Assembly (NCBI GenBank): GCA_947500505.1 | Contig: CANMSL010000002.1 | Coordinates: 62,001 to 126,000, forward strand | Direction: 5' to 3' | DNA: 64,000 bases | From: an uncultured Aquimarina sp. | GTDB taxonomy: Bacteria > Bacteroidota > Bacteroidia > Flavobacteriales > Flavobacteriaceae | Shown here: positions 44,879-53,868 of the stretch, piece after piece | How the letters are laid out: every line of letters starts with the position of its first letter | Position numbering within the stretch: position 1 is the first letter of the stretch | Made by a program: the position numbers and the translations under genes | The notes under the pieces: generated by a model | Told to the model about the DNA's origin: nothing | The model's database searches: none | What the model saw: the letters and a program-made list of their open reading frames with translations, nothing else

Positions 44879-45748
44879 TTAATTCCTGCGTCCTCTGGAT
44901 CCGCCTCTTCGTTGTGTGCTGAATTGCTCGATCATCTCTTCTACTTTTTCCCTGGTAATCTCATCAAATTCAGTTTGTGATACTTTCTTTCCTTTGGTCG
45001 GTGCTTTAATCTCTTCTTTTTCTTTAGTATTGAGCACAATTTTGTTGCATAATAGTGTGGTTCTACCTTCCTGAACCTCTAAAATTAATCCTGGCAGTCC
45101 CCAGTATACTCCGGGTCCCTGATTTACGGGAATCTCTGGCGTATACCACGCAGTAACTTCTATTTCTTTTGGCATTTCAGGTCGATTACCATTACTTTCA
45201 TTAGCGGATCCATTAACGCCCTCCTTTTCATTCTCTTCTCTTATTTGTCTTGCTTTTCTTCGCATCGCTCTCCAGTCCATTATTCCACTCATTTTTTTTG
45301 TTGTCGTTGCTTTGAAACAAGTATACTTCCCGATTTTCTTTGTTTCATTTACCAATGTCCAATTATAGCCCGACAATGAATCTCTTATCAAAAAGTTTTT
45401 ACCATAAAATTCTCTTTGATCATAATACTCTCTGGTTTTAATATTTTTATAAAAGTTATTGGATGTAAAACCTGAAAGCATTGCTCCCCATCTACCGCCT
45501 CCGGTTGTTTCTAGTTGTGCTTCCTCTTTATAAGTAGCCGCATTTTTATCAAAAGTGAGAATAAAAGTTTTTTCTAATGCAGATTTCATCCGATCGGCAA
45601 GCGCTTTTTTCTGGTCTTCAGACATTTGCCTCCTCCCAAAATCCATATCCATTCCTGTTTTGCTGAAATAATAGGCTTTCCCCTGAAAGTCTTGAGCAGT
45701 TGTCAAAAGTGCGGTAAGCATACTTACCAGTATAATCAATGTCTTCAT
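44879..45748 (-). CDS. GLPGLI family secreted protein
   Basis: Start chosen at the Met at 45748, which gives a proper signal peptide (TLIILVSMLTALLTTAQ) and 289 residues; the frame opens 12 codons earlier. The family signature appears as YWGLPGLILEVQEG. The C-terminus is rich in Arg/Gly. The family occurs in Bacteroidota, is exported, and often neighbours TonB-type proteins; function unknown. Paralogous to the gene just upstream. It precedes the TonB-type gene by 154 bp. Confidence 0.87.
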   Translation of the reverse strand: MKTLIILVSMLTALLTTAQDFQGKAYYFSKTGMDMDFGRRQMSEDQKKALADRMKSALEKTFILTFDKNAATYKEEAQLETTGGGRWGAMLSGFTSNNFYKNIKTREYYDQREFYGKNFLIRDSLSGYNWTLVNETKKIGKYTCFKATTTKKMSGIMDWRAMRRKARQIREENEKEGVNGSANESNGNRPEMPKEIEVTAWYTPEIPVNQGPGVYWGLPGLILEVQEGRTTLLCNKIVLNTKEKEEIKAPTKGKKVSQTEFDEITREKVEEMIEQFSTQRRGGSRGRRN

Positions 45749-45874
45749 TTTAGGCAGTTTTAAATTAATTAGACTACTTTTCAATCCTACAGTTTAATTG
45801 GGAAAAGTTAATTCTATACTAAAAACACTGCATAAAACATAGTATCTGTAACGTTTTTTGATTGTTTTTGATGA

Positions 45875-46696
45875 TTACTCCCTCATTCTTATCTGCATGT
45901 TGTTTCCATCTTCTCGATTCGGTCTACGATCCTGCATCTCTTTCATTTTTTTCTCCATAATTTCTTCAAATTTTGATTCACTTACAATTTTTCCTTTAGT
46001 TGGTTCCAGAATTTCTATCTTTTTCTTCGGATTTAATACAATTTTACTGCACAGCATGCTTTGTTGTCCATCGTTAGCCTCCAGAATCAATCCCGGTAAT
46101 CCCCAAAAAGTAGCAGGACCGCTATTAACAGGAATCTCTGGGGCATACCAGACCGTGATCGTAATTTCTTCTTCTGTTTCTATATCTTCAGTAGAATCAT
46201 CATCATTAGTTGACACACTTGTTCTTTGCTGAAATGTTCGTCGGGTGGTAGCCTTATAACAGGTATAGTTTCCTATTTTTTTTGTTTCGTTTTCTAATTT
46301 CCAATCATAATGTGTTAAGCTGTCTTTTACCAAAAATATTTTTCCCAACATATCGCGTTGTGCAACAAACCGTTTTTCTTTACTATTTTTATATAAAATA
46401 TCAGAAGCACCGGATCCTGCAACCATCACTTGAATCCCCAAAGTCGGTTGAGTAGCTCCTAATCTCTTCTCTTCTTTATACACAGATTCGGTCTTATTAA
46501 AGCGTAAAGTGTATGATTTCTGAAACTGTTTACGCATCATCTCCTGAATCTGCTTTTGTATCTCAGAATTTACCTGGGTACTATCCAACTCTATATTCAT
46601 TTTGCGATCTGCACTATAGGTGGCTATTCCCTGAAAATCTTGTGCAACCATCTGTTGCGCCAGAAAAAATACTATTAATAATATAAGTCTTATCAT
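45875..46696 (-). CDS. GLPGLI family secreted protein, second copy
   Basis: 273 residues. Signal peptide MIRLILLIVFFLAQQMVAQ. Family signature FWGLPGLILEANDG. Shares the order of blocks with the downstream paralogue (DFQG start, FLVKDSLTHYDWKLENETKKIGNYTCYKAT in place of its equivalent, EILEPTKGK near the end). It begins 6 nt after the thioredoxin-like gene, so they are co-transcribed. Confidence 0.88.
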   Translation of the reverse strand: MIRLILLIVFFLAQQMVAQDFQGIATYSADRKMNIELDSTQVNSEIQKQIQEMMRKQFQKSYTLRFNKTESVYKEEKRLGATQPTLGIQVMVAGSGASDILYKNSKEKRFVAQRDMLGKIFLVKDSLTHYDWKLENETKKIGNYTCYKATTRRTFQQRTSVSTNDDDSTEDIETEEEITITVWYAPEIPVNSGPATFWGLPGLILEANDGQQSMLCSKIVLNPKKKIEILEPTKGKIVSESKFEEIMEKKMKEMQDRRPNREDGNNMQIRMRE

Positions 46697-46702
46697 GTCT
46701 AT

Positions 46703-47431
46703 TTATTTTAAGAGTTTCTCTAATTTCTTCATTAGCATAGTTGCCTCGCCTATTTTTAACTTTCCATCTTCTCCCTGTACATACGCTATGCCCGCCTCAA
46801 TACTTTGCACGATCCCATTTTGATCAAGTATTATGTTTTTAGGAAAAGCTTTCATTTCTAGTGCTTCTATATATGCGTTTGCTCCTACAACTTGTTTAAA
46901 ATCAAACGTGTGTTTCTTTAAAAATTTTTTAACTTTTTCTTTAGGTTCATAAGTAATCGCTACAAAATTTACACGATCTCCATAGTGTTGTTTTAACTTA
47001 TTAAGTTCTGGCATTTCATCGATGCACGGCGGACAACTGGCAAACCAAAAATTAAGTAAAGTTGGCTTACCCTGTAGTTCACTTATCTTAATTTGATTAC
47101 CCTCTAAGGTGGTTAAAAGAGATTCGAGCATTTGCTGTCCCTTTAGGGATTGAAGTTTTGTTTTTTTTCTTGTTCTTCCATTTAAATCTATATGAAATCC
47201 AAAATCGTGAATGGTAGAATCTTGTCTCACCTCGGTGTCTTTTATATCAATTTCAACAATTACATTTTCGTGCTTTTTAACAAACTTTTCATAAAATACT
47301 TGTTGTTTCCCCTCTATTTCTTCCTTTGAAAAAATTGCTCCCTCGGCATTTCTGTAATATGTAGTTTGCCCGATTATGGTATATACAATGACTACATTAA
47401 TTAATACAGTGATTCGTGTTTTCATAATCAT
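46703..47431 (-). CDS. TlpA-like thioredoxin-fold protein
   Basis: 242 residues. N-terminal signal or anchor (VLINVVIVYTIIGQ), then an AhpC/TSA-TlpA fold with the active site WFASCPPCIDEMPEL. It probably acts in the periplasm as thiol-disulfide oxidoreductase. First gene of the operon with two GLPGLI proteins and the TonB-type protein, and divergent from a two-component system. The Met at codon 3 is an equally possible start. Confidence 0.87.
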   Translation of the reverse strand: MIMKTRITVLINVVIVYTIIGQTTYYRNAEGAIFSKEEIEGKQQVFYEKFVKKHENVIVEIDIKDTEVRQDSTIHDFGFHIDLNGRTRKKTKLQSLKGQQMLESLLTTLEGNQIKISELQGKPTLLNFWFASCPPCIDEMPELNKLKQHYGDRVNFVAITYEPKEKVKKFLKKHTFDFKQVVGANAYIEALEMKAFPKNIILDQNGIVQSIEAGIAYVQGEDGKLKIGEATMLMKKLEKLLK

Positions 47432-47472
47432 GATTTTATGTGATTCCTACACCACAAAGATGAGTATTGAAT

Positions 47473-47510
47473 GCTAACCAAACCGTTAACCAGTGTTAAC
47501 GAGTGTTAAC
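47473..47510. promoter_or_regulatory. Direct-repeat array GTTAAC, candidate response-regulator site
   Basis: Four copies at 47473 (GCTAAC), 47485, 47495 and 47505 (GTTAAC), spaced 12, 10 and 10 bp, lie in the 119-bp divergent region between the TlpA-like gene and the sensor kinase. The near-helical phasing is typical of OmpR-family sites. Confidence 0.6.
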
Positions 47511-47538
47511 CGATTCGTTTTATATGGTGTAAGAAACC

Positions 47539-47546
47539 TATTTTTG
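47539..47546 (+). promoter_or_regulatory. -7 box upstream of the sensor kinase
   Basis: TATTTTTG, a full TAnnTTTG match only 5 nt before the ATG at 47551. If used, the transcript would have almost no leader. On the other strand CATCTTTG (complement of 47454-47461) is a near-match that could serve the TlpA-GLPGLI operon. Confidence 0.45.
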
Positions 47547-47550
47547 ACCT

Positions 47551-49056
47551 ATGCAAAAGAATCGTTATAAAAGCATCTTATATTTCATTGTCTTTGTAAT
47601 TCTAGTTACATTAAGTATTCAGGTATACTGGAACTTCAAGAATTACAAGGCTAGCAAGCAGCAATTGATTAATGATGTACAAATAAGTCTTGATAATGCA
47701 GTTGATCAGTATTATGAAGAACTGGCAAAGAATAAGACCTTAGGTTTTGCATCAAAATCAGGGGATCTAAACAATTTCTTAGATAGCCCCAAATTTGATA
47801 GTATCATTAAAGATATCGATAAAGCCCGTGCGCAATTGAAGAACATTGATTTTTTGGACTCTACGCGTATAAAGCGGGTATCTATCTATAGAGAAAAAGA
47901 AGTAGATAGCATCGACAAGTATTTAAGATTATCAAATGCCAAAGACTCTGCTACAATAGATATTCGTTTTGCCAGACCTGATTCGGTTCATCAGGATAAT
48001 GAGGAACATCCATTAGAAACACTTACTTCCAAAATTGTAATATCAATTAATCAGGATACTGTAGATCTGGAAGAGATTGACAGCCTATTTATAAAGGAAC
48101 TTACCAGAAAAAATGTTCAGATCGAATATGGAATATCATATATCGATGTAATGAAGCAAGAAAAAAAGTTAGACAGTATAAGAGTTTTTGCTAATGCTCT
48201 ATCCACCAATTCTAAGTCTACGTATTTACCTGCTGGTAGCAGGTTGGAGTTACTTTTCACCAATACAACGCGAACTATTCTGAAGAAAAATCTATTCGGA
48301 ATTGTTTTGTCCTTTTTATTACTAAGTGCTGTAATTGGATGTCTTTTATATCTTCTAAAAATCATAAATCATCAAAAACAACTGGCTGAGTTAAAGAATG
48401 ATCTTATCAGCAATATTACCCACGAGTTTAAGACTCCTATTGCCACCATTAGTGCAGCGCTGGAAGCGATACTAAGTTTTAATCAGGAAAACGATTCCAA
48501 AAAAACCAAAAAATATGTCGAGATATCCTCTAATCAATTGGTGAAATTAAATACTATGGTAGAAAAGATATTAGAAACAGCTACACTGAATGGTGAAGAA
48601 TTAGAGTTAAATCTGGAGGAATTAAACCTTGTAGATCTGGTAGAAACGATTACGAATAGATATCAGGCAAGCACTTCTGAAAATAATATTAGTTTTAATA
48701 GCACACACCAAAATATTTGGAAAAAAGTGGATGTTTTTCACTTAGAAAATGCGATAAACAATATCATAGACAATGCAGTTAAGTATGGTGGTAACCTTAT
48801 TGAAATACACTTAAAAAACACCAATCCGACTATTATTCTGGAAATAAAAGATAATGGCACCTCATTAACCAAGTCGCAAAAAGATAAAATATTCGAGAAG
48901 TTTTATCGCGTTCCGAAAGGGAATACTCACGATGTAAAAGGGTTTGGTATTGGATTGTTTTATACCAAAACCATTATAGAAAAACATGGTGGAACCATAG
49001 AAGTACTTCTAGATCCAGTGCAGACTAATTTTAAAATTACCTTACCTAATGGATAA
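47551..49056 (+). CDS. Membrane sensor histidine kinase
   Basis: 501 residues. Two transmembrane segments at about 9-28 and 248-270 enclose a periplasmic sensor domain. H-box H291 in NITHEFKTPIATI, N-box NAINNIIDNAVKY, G-boxes EIKDNGTSL and GFGIGLFYTK. The D-box is modified to DNGTSLTKSQ. It overlaps the response regulator gene by 8 nt. As a pair divergent from the GLPGLI-TonB operon, with a direct-repeat array between, it probably senses envelope or ligand state and controls that operon and itself; this is inferred. Confidence 0.92.
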   Translation: MQKNRYKSILYFIVFVILVTLSIQVYWNFKNYKASKQQLINDVQISLDNAVDQYYEELAKNKTLGFASKSGDLNNFLDSPKFDSIIKDIDKARAQLKNIDFLDSTRIKRVSIYREKEVDSIDKYLRLSNAKDSATIDIRFARPDSVHQDNEEHPLETLTSKIVISINQDTVDLEEIDSLFIKELTRKNVQIEYGISYIDVMKQEKKLDSIRVFANALSTNSKSTYLPAGSRLELLFTNTTRTILKKNLFGIVLSFLLLSAVIGCLLYLLKIINHQKQLAELKNDLISNITHEFKTPIATISAALEAILSFNQENDSKKTKKYVEISSNQLVKLNTMVEKILETATLNGEELELNLEELNLVDLVETITNRYQASTSENNISFNSTHQNIWKKVDVFHLENAINNIIDNAVKYGGNLIEIHLKNTNPTIILEIKDNGTSLTKSQKDKIFEKFYRVPKGNTHDVKGFGIGLFYTKTIIEKHGGTIEVLLDPVQTNFKITLPNG

Positions 49057-49729
49057 ACTCATTGACATAGTACTTGCAGAAGATGAACCCTCATTAGGAC
49101 AGATTATTAAAGAAAGCCTGGAAACAAGAAATTTCAGGGTTCATCTTGCCAGAAATGGTCAGGAAGCAGTGTCGCTATACAAATCAGTTAGTCCGAAACT
49201 ATTGGTGCTGGATGTTATGATGCCCAAAAAAGATGGATTTACGTTAGCTAAAGAAATCCGATTAGAAAACGATACTGTTCCTATCATATTTCTTACTGCC
49301 AAATCTCAAACACAAGATGTTGTGGAAGGTTTTACGATTGGCGGCAATGATTATCTAAAAAAACCTTTTAGTATGGAAGAGTTGATAGTGAGAATTAATA
49401 ATCTATTACATAGAACCAAAATAGATCAAAGCTCTGAGATACTGCCAATAGGCAAATACATTTTTGATTTTCCAAAACAGCTTCTCACCTATCAGAGTGA
49501 ATCTCATCAACTTACACATAGAGAAGCAAATCTCTTATTTCATTTGGTAAAAAATAAAAACCAGGTATTGAATCGTTCTATGATTTTAAAAAAGCTTTGG
49601 GGGGATGATGATTTCTTTAACGGAAGAAGTATGGATGTGTTTATTACCAAACTCAGAAAAAAACTAAAACAAGACAATACCATCCAGATTATTAATGTTA
49701 GAGGATTTGGATACAAATTAGTTTGTTAG
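49049..49729 (+). CDS. OmpR-family response regulator
   Basis: 226 residues. Receiver domain 1-120 with acidic E11-D12, phosphoacceptor D55 (LLVLDVMMPKKDG) and K104 region (LKKPF); winged-helix DNA-binding domain about 130-226 (LTHREANLLFHLV, SMDVFITKLRKKL, VRGFGYKLV). Translationally coupled to the kinase. The GTTAAC array at 47473-47510 is its likely target. Confidence 0.93.
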   Translation: MDKLIDIVLAEDEPSLGQIIKESLETRNFRVHLARNGQEAVSLYKSVSPKLLVLDVMMPKKDGFTLAKEIRLENDTVPIIFLTAKSQTQDVVEGFTIGGNDYLKKPFSMEELIVRINNLLHRTKIDQSSEILPIGKYIFDFPKQLLTYQSESHQLTHREANLLFHLVKNKNQVLNRSMILKKLWGDDDFFNGRSMDVFITKLRKKLKQDNTIQIINVRGFGYKLVC

Positions 49730-49760
49730 AAACGGTCTTATTTTTGTATTTTGCTGGTTT

Positions 49761-50546
49761 ATGAAGAAGGTTTTATTTTTTTTAATGCTATTCGGCTATA
49801 TTACCCATAGTTACGCTCAGAGAAATGTTACCGTACAAGACTCCATATCATTGCAAGCTGATAAGTTTTTAGGCATTGATTCTTTTGGTGCTGTCTATTA
49901 TAGCAATGACAATATTTTTTATAAAGAATGGAATGATCAGCAATGGCAGTTTGGTGATTTTATTTTAGGTCAGCTTACTTATGTATCCATCCTTAATCCA
50001 CTTAAAATTGTATTGTTCTACGAACCTTCTAATACGGTGGTTCTAATAGATAAATATTTGAACGAAATAGATCGTATTAATTTTAATACTATTTCAGAGT
50101 TTAAAAACTTATCGTTGGTTTCTCCTGCTAATGATAATAGCATTTGGCTTTTTGATATTAACACCCAACAATTAGAAATATTTGATACTATCACCAATAA
50201 GACATTGGTCACAACGCAACCAATCAATGAACTGCCTTCCATACTTCGAAGCAACTTTAATTATTGTTGGATACTCACCTCAGAAACTATTGTGAAATTT
50301 AATATTTATGGAAGCTTCATGGAAAGTATCAAAAACGAAGGGTTTACCGATATAAGAATTGCTAATAACGATTTAATTTTATCCAACGAGAATAATCTGT
50401 ATTATCGAACTTCGGCTACAGGAAAAATTGAAAAAATAAATCTTCCTGAAATTCCTGTAAAACAGTTTTATGTTACTAACGAAATCCTTTATATTTACCA
50501 CCAAAGTAAGATTTACAGTTTTGATCTAACACCCCAAAAAAATTAA
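49761..50546 (+). CDS. Secreted protein of unknown function, propeller-like
   Basis: 261 residues with a signal peptide about 1-19 (FFLMLFGYITHSYAQ). Short repeating strand units (SIWLFDINTQQLEIFD, KIVLFYEPSNTVVLIDKY, KIYSFDL) suggest a beta-propeller. No family name recognised. It starts 31 nt after the response regulator and ends 6 nt before the deoxynucleoside kinase gene, so it may be in the same transcript. Confidence 0.65.
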   Translation: MKKVLFFLMLFGYITHSYAQRNVTVQDSISLQADKFLGIDSFGAVYYSNDNIFYKEWNDQQWQFGDFILGQLTYVSILNPLKIVLFYEPSNTVVLIDKYLNEIDRINFNTISEFKNLSLVSPANDNSIWLFDINTQQLEIFDTITNKTLVTTQPINELPSILRSNFNYCWILTSETIVKFNIYGSFMESIKNEGFTDIRIANNDLILSNENNLYYRTSATGKIEKINLPEIPVKQFYVTNEILYIYHQSKIYSFDLTPQKN

Positions 50547-50552
50547 TCTATT

Positions 50553-51167
50553 ATGCATGTAGCTATTGCAGGAAATATTGGTGCCGGAAAAACAACCTTG
50601 ACCAAATTATTGGCAAAACATTATCGATGGGAACCGCAATTCGAAGATGTTTTAGAAAATCCTTATCTCGAAGATTTTTATAATAAAATGGAACGCTGGT
50701 CTTTTAACCTTCAGATCTATTTCTTGAATAGCCGTTTTAGACAGATTCTAGAGATACGAGAAAGTGGTAAAGACATCATTCAGGATAGAACCATCTACGA
50801 AGATGCATATATTTTTGCTCCAAACCTTCATGCAATGGGCTTGATGACCAATCGTGATTTCGAAAATTATAAATCATTATTTGATCTTATGGAAAGCGTT
50901 GTTGAAGGTCCTGATTTACTTATTTATTTGCGAAGTAGCATCCCAAATTTGGTAGCACAAATTCATAAACGCGGTCGAGAATATGAAAACACCATCAGCA
51001 TTGACTATCTAAGTCGATTAAACGAGCGGTATGAAGCCTGGGCTCACGGATACGATAAAGGTAATTTGCTCATTGTAGACGTGGATCATCTTAACTTCGT
51101 AGACAATCCTGAAGATCTCGGAAATATTATAAATCGTATTGATGCAGAATTAAACGGTCTGTTTTAA
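50553..51167 (+). CDS. Deoxynucleoside kinase
   Basis: 204 residues of the dNK/dCK/dGK family, phosphorylating deoxynucleosides for salvage. P-loop GNIGAGKTT at 7-15; ENPYLEDFYN substrate region; DRTIYEDAYIFA with the ERS-like DRT motif; lid region with HKRGREYE. Base preference (dA, dG or dC) cannot be read from sequence alone. A strong terminator follows. Confidence 0.9.
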   Translation: MHVAIAGNIGAGKTTLTKLLAKHYRWEPQFEDVLENPYLEDFYNKMERWSFNLQIYFLNSRFRQILEIRESGKDIIQDRTIYEDAYIFAPNLHAMGLMTNRDFENYKSLFDLMESVVEGPDLLIYLRSSIPNLVAQIHKRGREYENTISIDYLSRLNERYEAWAHGYDKGNLLIVDVDHLNFVDNPEDLGNIINRIDAELNGLF

Positions 51168-51176
51168 AAATTACAG

Positions 51177-51207
51177 AGGCCTTTCTCAGAGAAAGGCCTT
51201 CTTTTTT
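51177..51207 (+). terminator. Intrinsic terminator after the deoxynucleoside kinase
   Basis: AGGCCTTTCTC, short loop, GAGAAAGGCCT-type stem followed by TCTTTTTT, 9 nt after the stop codon. Strong stem and T tract. Confidence 0.9.
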
Positions 51208-51244
51208 AACTCACATTAGCAAGTTACTTTTCTACTTTGATTCT

Positions 51245-51529
51245 TTAAGATTGCTGTTCGCCTTCTGTTTCAGTCTCTTCATTATCTTCCTTTACTGCTT
51301 TATCCAAAGAGTTATCCAGTTCTTCTTCAGTTTCTTTTACAGCCTTTTCGGCTTCTTCTTTTACTTCAGTAGCTTCTTCAACAGCTTCTTCGGTAGCATT
51401 TTCAGCTTCTTTTTGTAGTTCACTGGTTTCTTCTGTAGCATTTTCTGTTTCCTTATTTGTATCTCTACAAGAAACAAAAATCACATTTAAAGTAAATAAA
51501 AACGCTAAGGCTAAAATTACTTTTTTCAT
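51245..51529 (-). CDS. Small acidic Glu/Ala-rich lipoprotein
   Basis: 94 residues. Lipobox FVSC with Cys 21. The mature part is almost only Glu, Ala, Thr, Lys and Val in heptad-like order (EEAVEEATEVKEEAEKAVKE), which predicts a long helix or coiled coil with high negative charge. Low-complexity composition prevents family assignment. It is a single gene in a region of otherwise unrelated genes; the 229-bp upstream gap has no recognised element. Confidence 0.7.
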   Translation of the reverse strand: MKKVILALAFLFTLNVIFVSCRDTNKETENATEETSELQKEAENATEEAVEEATEVKEEAEKAVKETEEELDNSLDKAVKEDNEETETEGEQQS

Positions 51530-51758
51530 AATATAAAAATTTTTAGTTGTTATTATACGGCTATAACGGTTTAATGATCTTACTATTTCTATTCACTTGA
51601 TAATCTTTTCACAAAAAGTCTTAATTTTTTTAACAAAATGAATTTCAACGATTTATTAAACATTATATACAAACAAGGTATTAAATACGTCAATTAAATT
51701 TGGATATACATCACTGATTTACATCTCTAGATCTTATTTTGCAAATAAAAAATAGCAG

Positions 51759-52415
51759 ATGAGTTTTTACAAATTATATGACTTCCTCAGAGATCTTCAG
51801 GAAAACAATAATAAAGAATGGATGGATGCCAATCGAAAACAATATCACGAAATTAGAGATTGGTATATCGAATGGCTAGATAAAATCAACCAAAAATTAT
51901 CTGACACGGACCCTGAATATTACGATACTCCCGGTAAAAAAGCAATAAATCGTATCAATAACAACCTACTATATCATCCTAATAAACCAACGTACAAAGA
52001 TCATTTTGGTGCAGGTTTGGATCAAAAAAGTAAACAGGGCGACTTCTATATTCATTTAGGAACTTCTGAATCCTTTATTGCTGGTGGTTATTGGAAGCCT
52101 AACAATAAAATTTTAAAAAGTATCAGAGAGGCCATCGACTATAATGGAGAGGATTTTCTAAAAATAATCAACAAAAAAAGTTTTAAAGCTACTTTTGGAG
52201 ATTTAATTGATACTGATGAAAAACTCACTACATCTCCCAAAGGCTTTTCTCAGGATCATCCACATATTGATTTACTGAGGTATAAAACTTATGCAGTAGA
52301 ACATCGATTGACTCAAAAAGAAGTTATGCAAGGTGATTTTGAAAAAAAACTGATTACTGTTTACAAAGAAATGCTTCCTTTTAGAAGATATTTGAATGAG
52401 GCCGTAACTGTTTAG
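51759..52415 (+). CDS. DUF2461 family protein
   Basis: 218 residues, full length for the family. Signature segments: FLRDLQENNNKEWMDANR at the N-terminus, INRINNNLLYHPNKPTYKDH, FYIHLGTSESFIAGGYW, and the C-terminal LPFRRYLNEAV. The function is unknown. The stop overlaps that of the convergent Kdo transferase by 4 nt. Confidence 0.92.
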   Translation: MSFYKLYDFLRDLQENNNKEWMDANRKQYHEIRDWYIEWLDKINQKLSDTDPEYYDTPGKKAINRINNNLLYHPNKPTYKDHFGAGLDQKSKQGDFYIHLGTSESFIAGGYWKPNNKILKSIREAIDYNGEDFLKIINKKSFKATFGDLIDTDEKLTTSPKGFSQDHPHIDLLRYKTYAVEHRLTQKEVMQGDFEKKLITVYKEMLPFRRYLNEAVTV

Positions 52416-53659
52416 TTCTTATCTAGTTTCTCAGCAACATATGCAACAATCATTTTGGTTGCTCCCGTATTGCTATTAATAAAATGACCTGAGATCATAC
52501 CGGTTTTCAGTCGAAAATTATCGTTAACTATAAACATATTCATAATTTCGGAAAATTCGGATGCATTAGATATAGAAAATAATCCTGCCAGTTTTTGAAG
52601 CTGTTTTGCTTCTCTGAATTTGTCGAAATTCTTTCCTATTATAATTGGAATTCCAAAAGTAGCAGGTTCCAGTATGTTGTGCAATCCTGAGGTTCCCATA
52701 GCTCCCCCTACATATGCAATATCTGCGTAACTATATACTCGTGATAAATAACCAATAGTATTCATTATAAATATCTGATGCTCTTGCAAGCTCTTTCCTT
52801 CTTTGTCCGAAAACAGTACTGTTTTTTTAGTTAATTTTTGCTTTAACCGTAAAACACCAGTATCCTTTATTTCGTGAGGGGCAATAATAAAACATACATT
52901 TTCCGGAGATTGATTTACAAAGTCAACAAATACCTCTTCGTCCTCCGGCCAGGAACTCCCCACAACAATGCAAAGCCTATCCCCGACAAACTCTGAAATA
53001 AAATCAACCTGATTATCCATTTCGATTTGATGAGACACTCTATCAAAACGTGTATCACCACTGAGGGTAACATTATCAAAACCTAATTGTTTCAATAATT
53101 GCCGCGAAACAGTATCCTGAACAAAAAAGTGATCTACAGTTTTCAGAGCATTTCGCATATAACTGCCATACCACTTAAAAAACACTTGATCTTCTCTAAA
53201 AACGGCAGATATGATAGCAATAGGTATCGATTTATTGTTTAATTCCTTCAAAAAGTTTGGCCAAAACTCATACTTTATAAAAATAGCTAGTTTAGGATTT
53301 ACCAATTGTATAAATTTTCGTGCATTTAATTTGGTGTCTATTGGTAGATACACAATGATATCTGCTAGTTTGCTATTTTTTTTCGCTTCGTAACCCGAAG
53401 GAGAGAAAAAAGTAACTAGTAAGGTATGCTCCGGGTATTTTTTCTTGATTGCTTCCATCACAGGAACGCCCTGTTCATATTCCCCCAAAGAGGCACAATG
53501 AAACCAAATAACCTGGTCATCCCATCGTATATTATTTTCTAATAAATCAAAAACTGTTTTTCTTCCTTTTACAAATAATGAAAGTTTTGGACTTATGCTT
53601 CCGATAACAGGAAGCAACGAATTGAATACCGAGATAAGAAGATTGTAGAGAAAACCCAA
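52412..53659 (-). CDS. waaA: 3-deoxy-D-manno-octulosonic acid (Kdo) transferase
   Basis: 415 residues, GT30 family. Transfers Kdo to lipid IVA at the inner membrane. N-terminal membrane segment, then WFHCASLGEYEQGVPVMEAI with the catalytic Glu, IFIKYEFWPNFL, and the sugar-nucleotide part AYVGGAMGTSGLHNILEPATFGIPIIIG. It is isolated from other LPS genes. Specificity for one or two Kdo cannot be told. Confidence 0.94.
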   Translation of the reverse strand: MGFLYNLLISVFNSLLPVIGSISPKLSLFVKGRKTVFDLLENNIRWDDQVIWFHCASLGEYEQGVPVMEAIKKKYPEHTLLVTFFSPSGYEAKKNSKLADIIVYLPIDTKLNARKFIQLVNPKLAIFIKYEFWPNFLKELNNKSIPIAIISAVFREDQVFFKWYGSYMRNALKTVDHFFVQDTVSRQLLKQLGFDNVTLSGDTRFDRVSHQIEMDNQVDFISEFVGDRLCIVVGSSWPEDEEVFVDFVNQSPENVCFIIAPHEIKDTGVLRLKQKLTKKTVLFSDKEGKSLQEHQIFIMNTIGYLSRVYSYADIAYVGGAMGTSGLHNILEPATFGIPIIIGKNFDKFREAKQLQKLAGLFSISNASEFSEIMNMFIVNDNFRLKTGMISGHFINSNTGATKMIVAYVAEKLDKN

Positions 53660-53868
53660 AAGTTACAATTTTATATGCCGCTAAAATACGGCTCTTTCTG
53701 TTAAAATACTGTCAAACCTCTTACTCAAAAATTCAATTTATGAAATTCATAAAAAATCAATATAATTCCTATTTTGATAAAAATAATGTTGAAATTTTTA
53801 ATTTTTAACAAAATTAATTTAGTATAATTATTAAATTACTGTCAACTACCACACAAACTCTAAATCTT

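Noticed and set aside
47471..47510. GTTAAC repeats as a CRISPR array
   Set aside because: Units are 6 bp with 4-bp gaps and no spacers or cas genes; a regulator site fits better.
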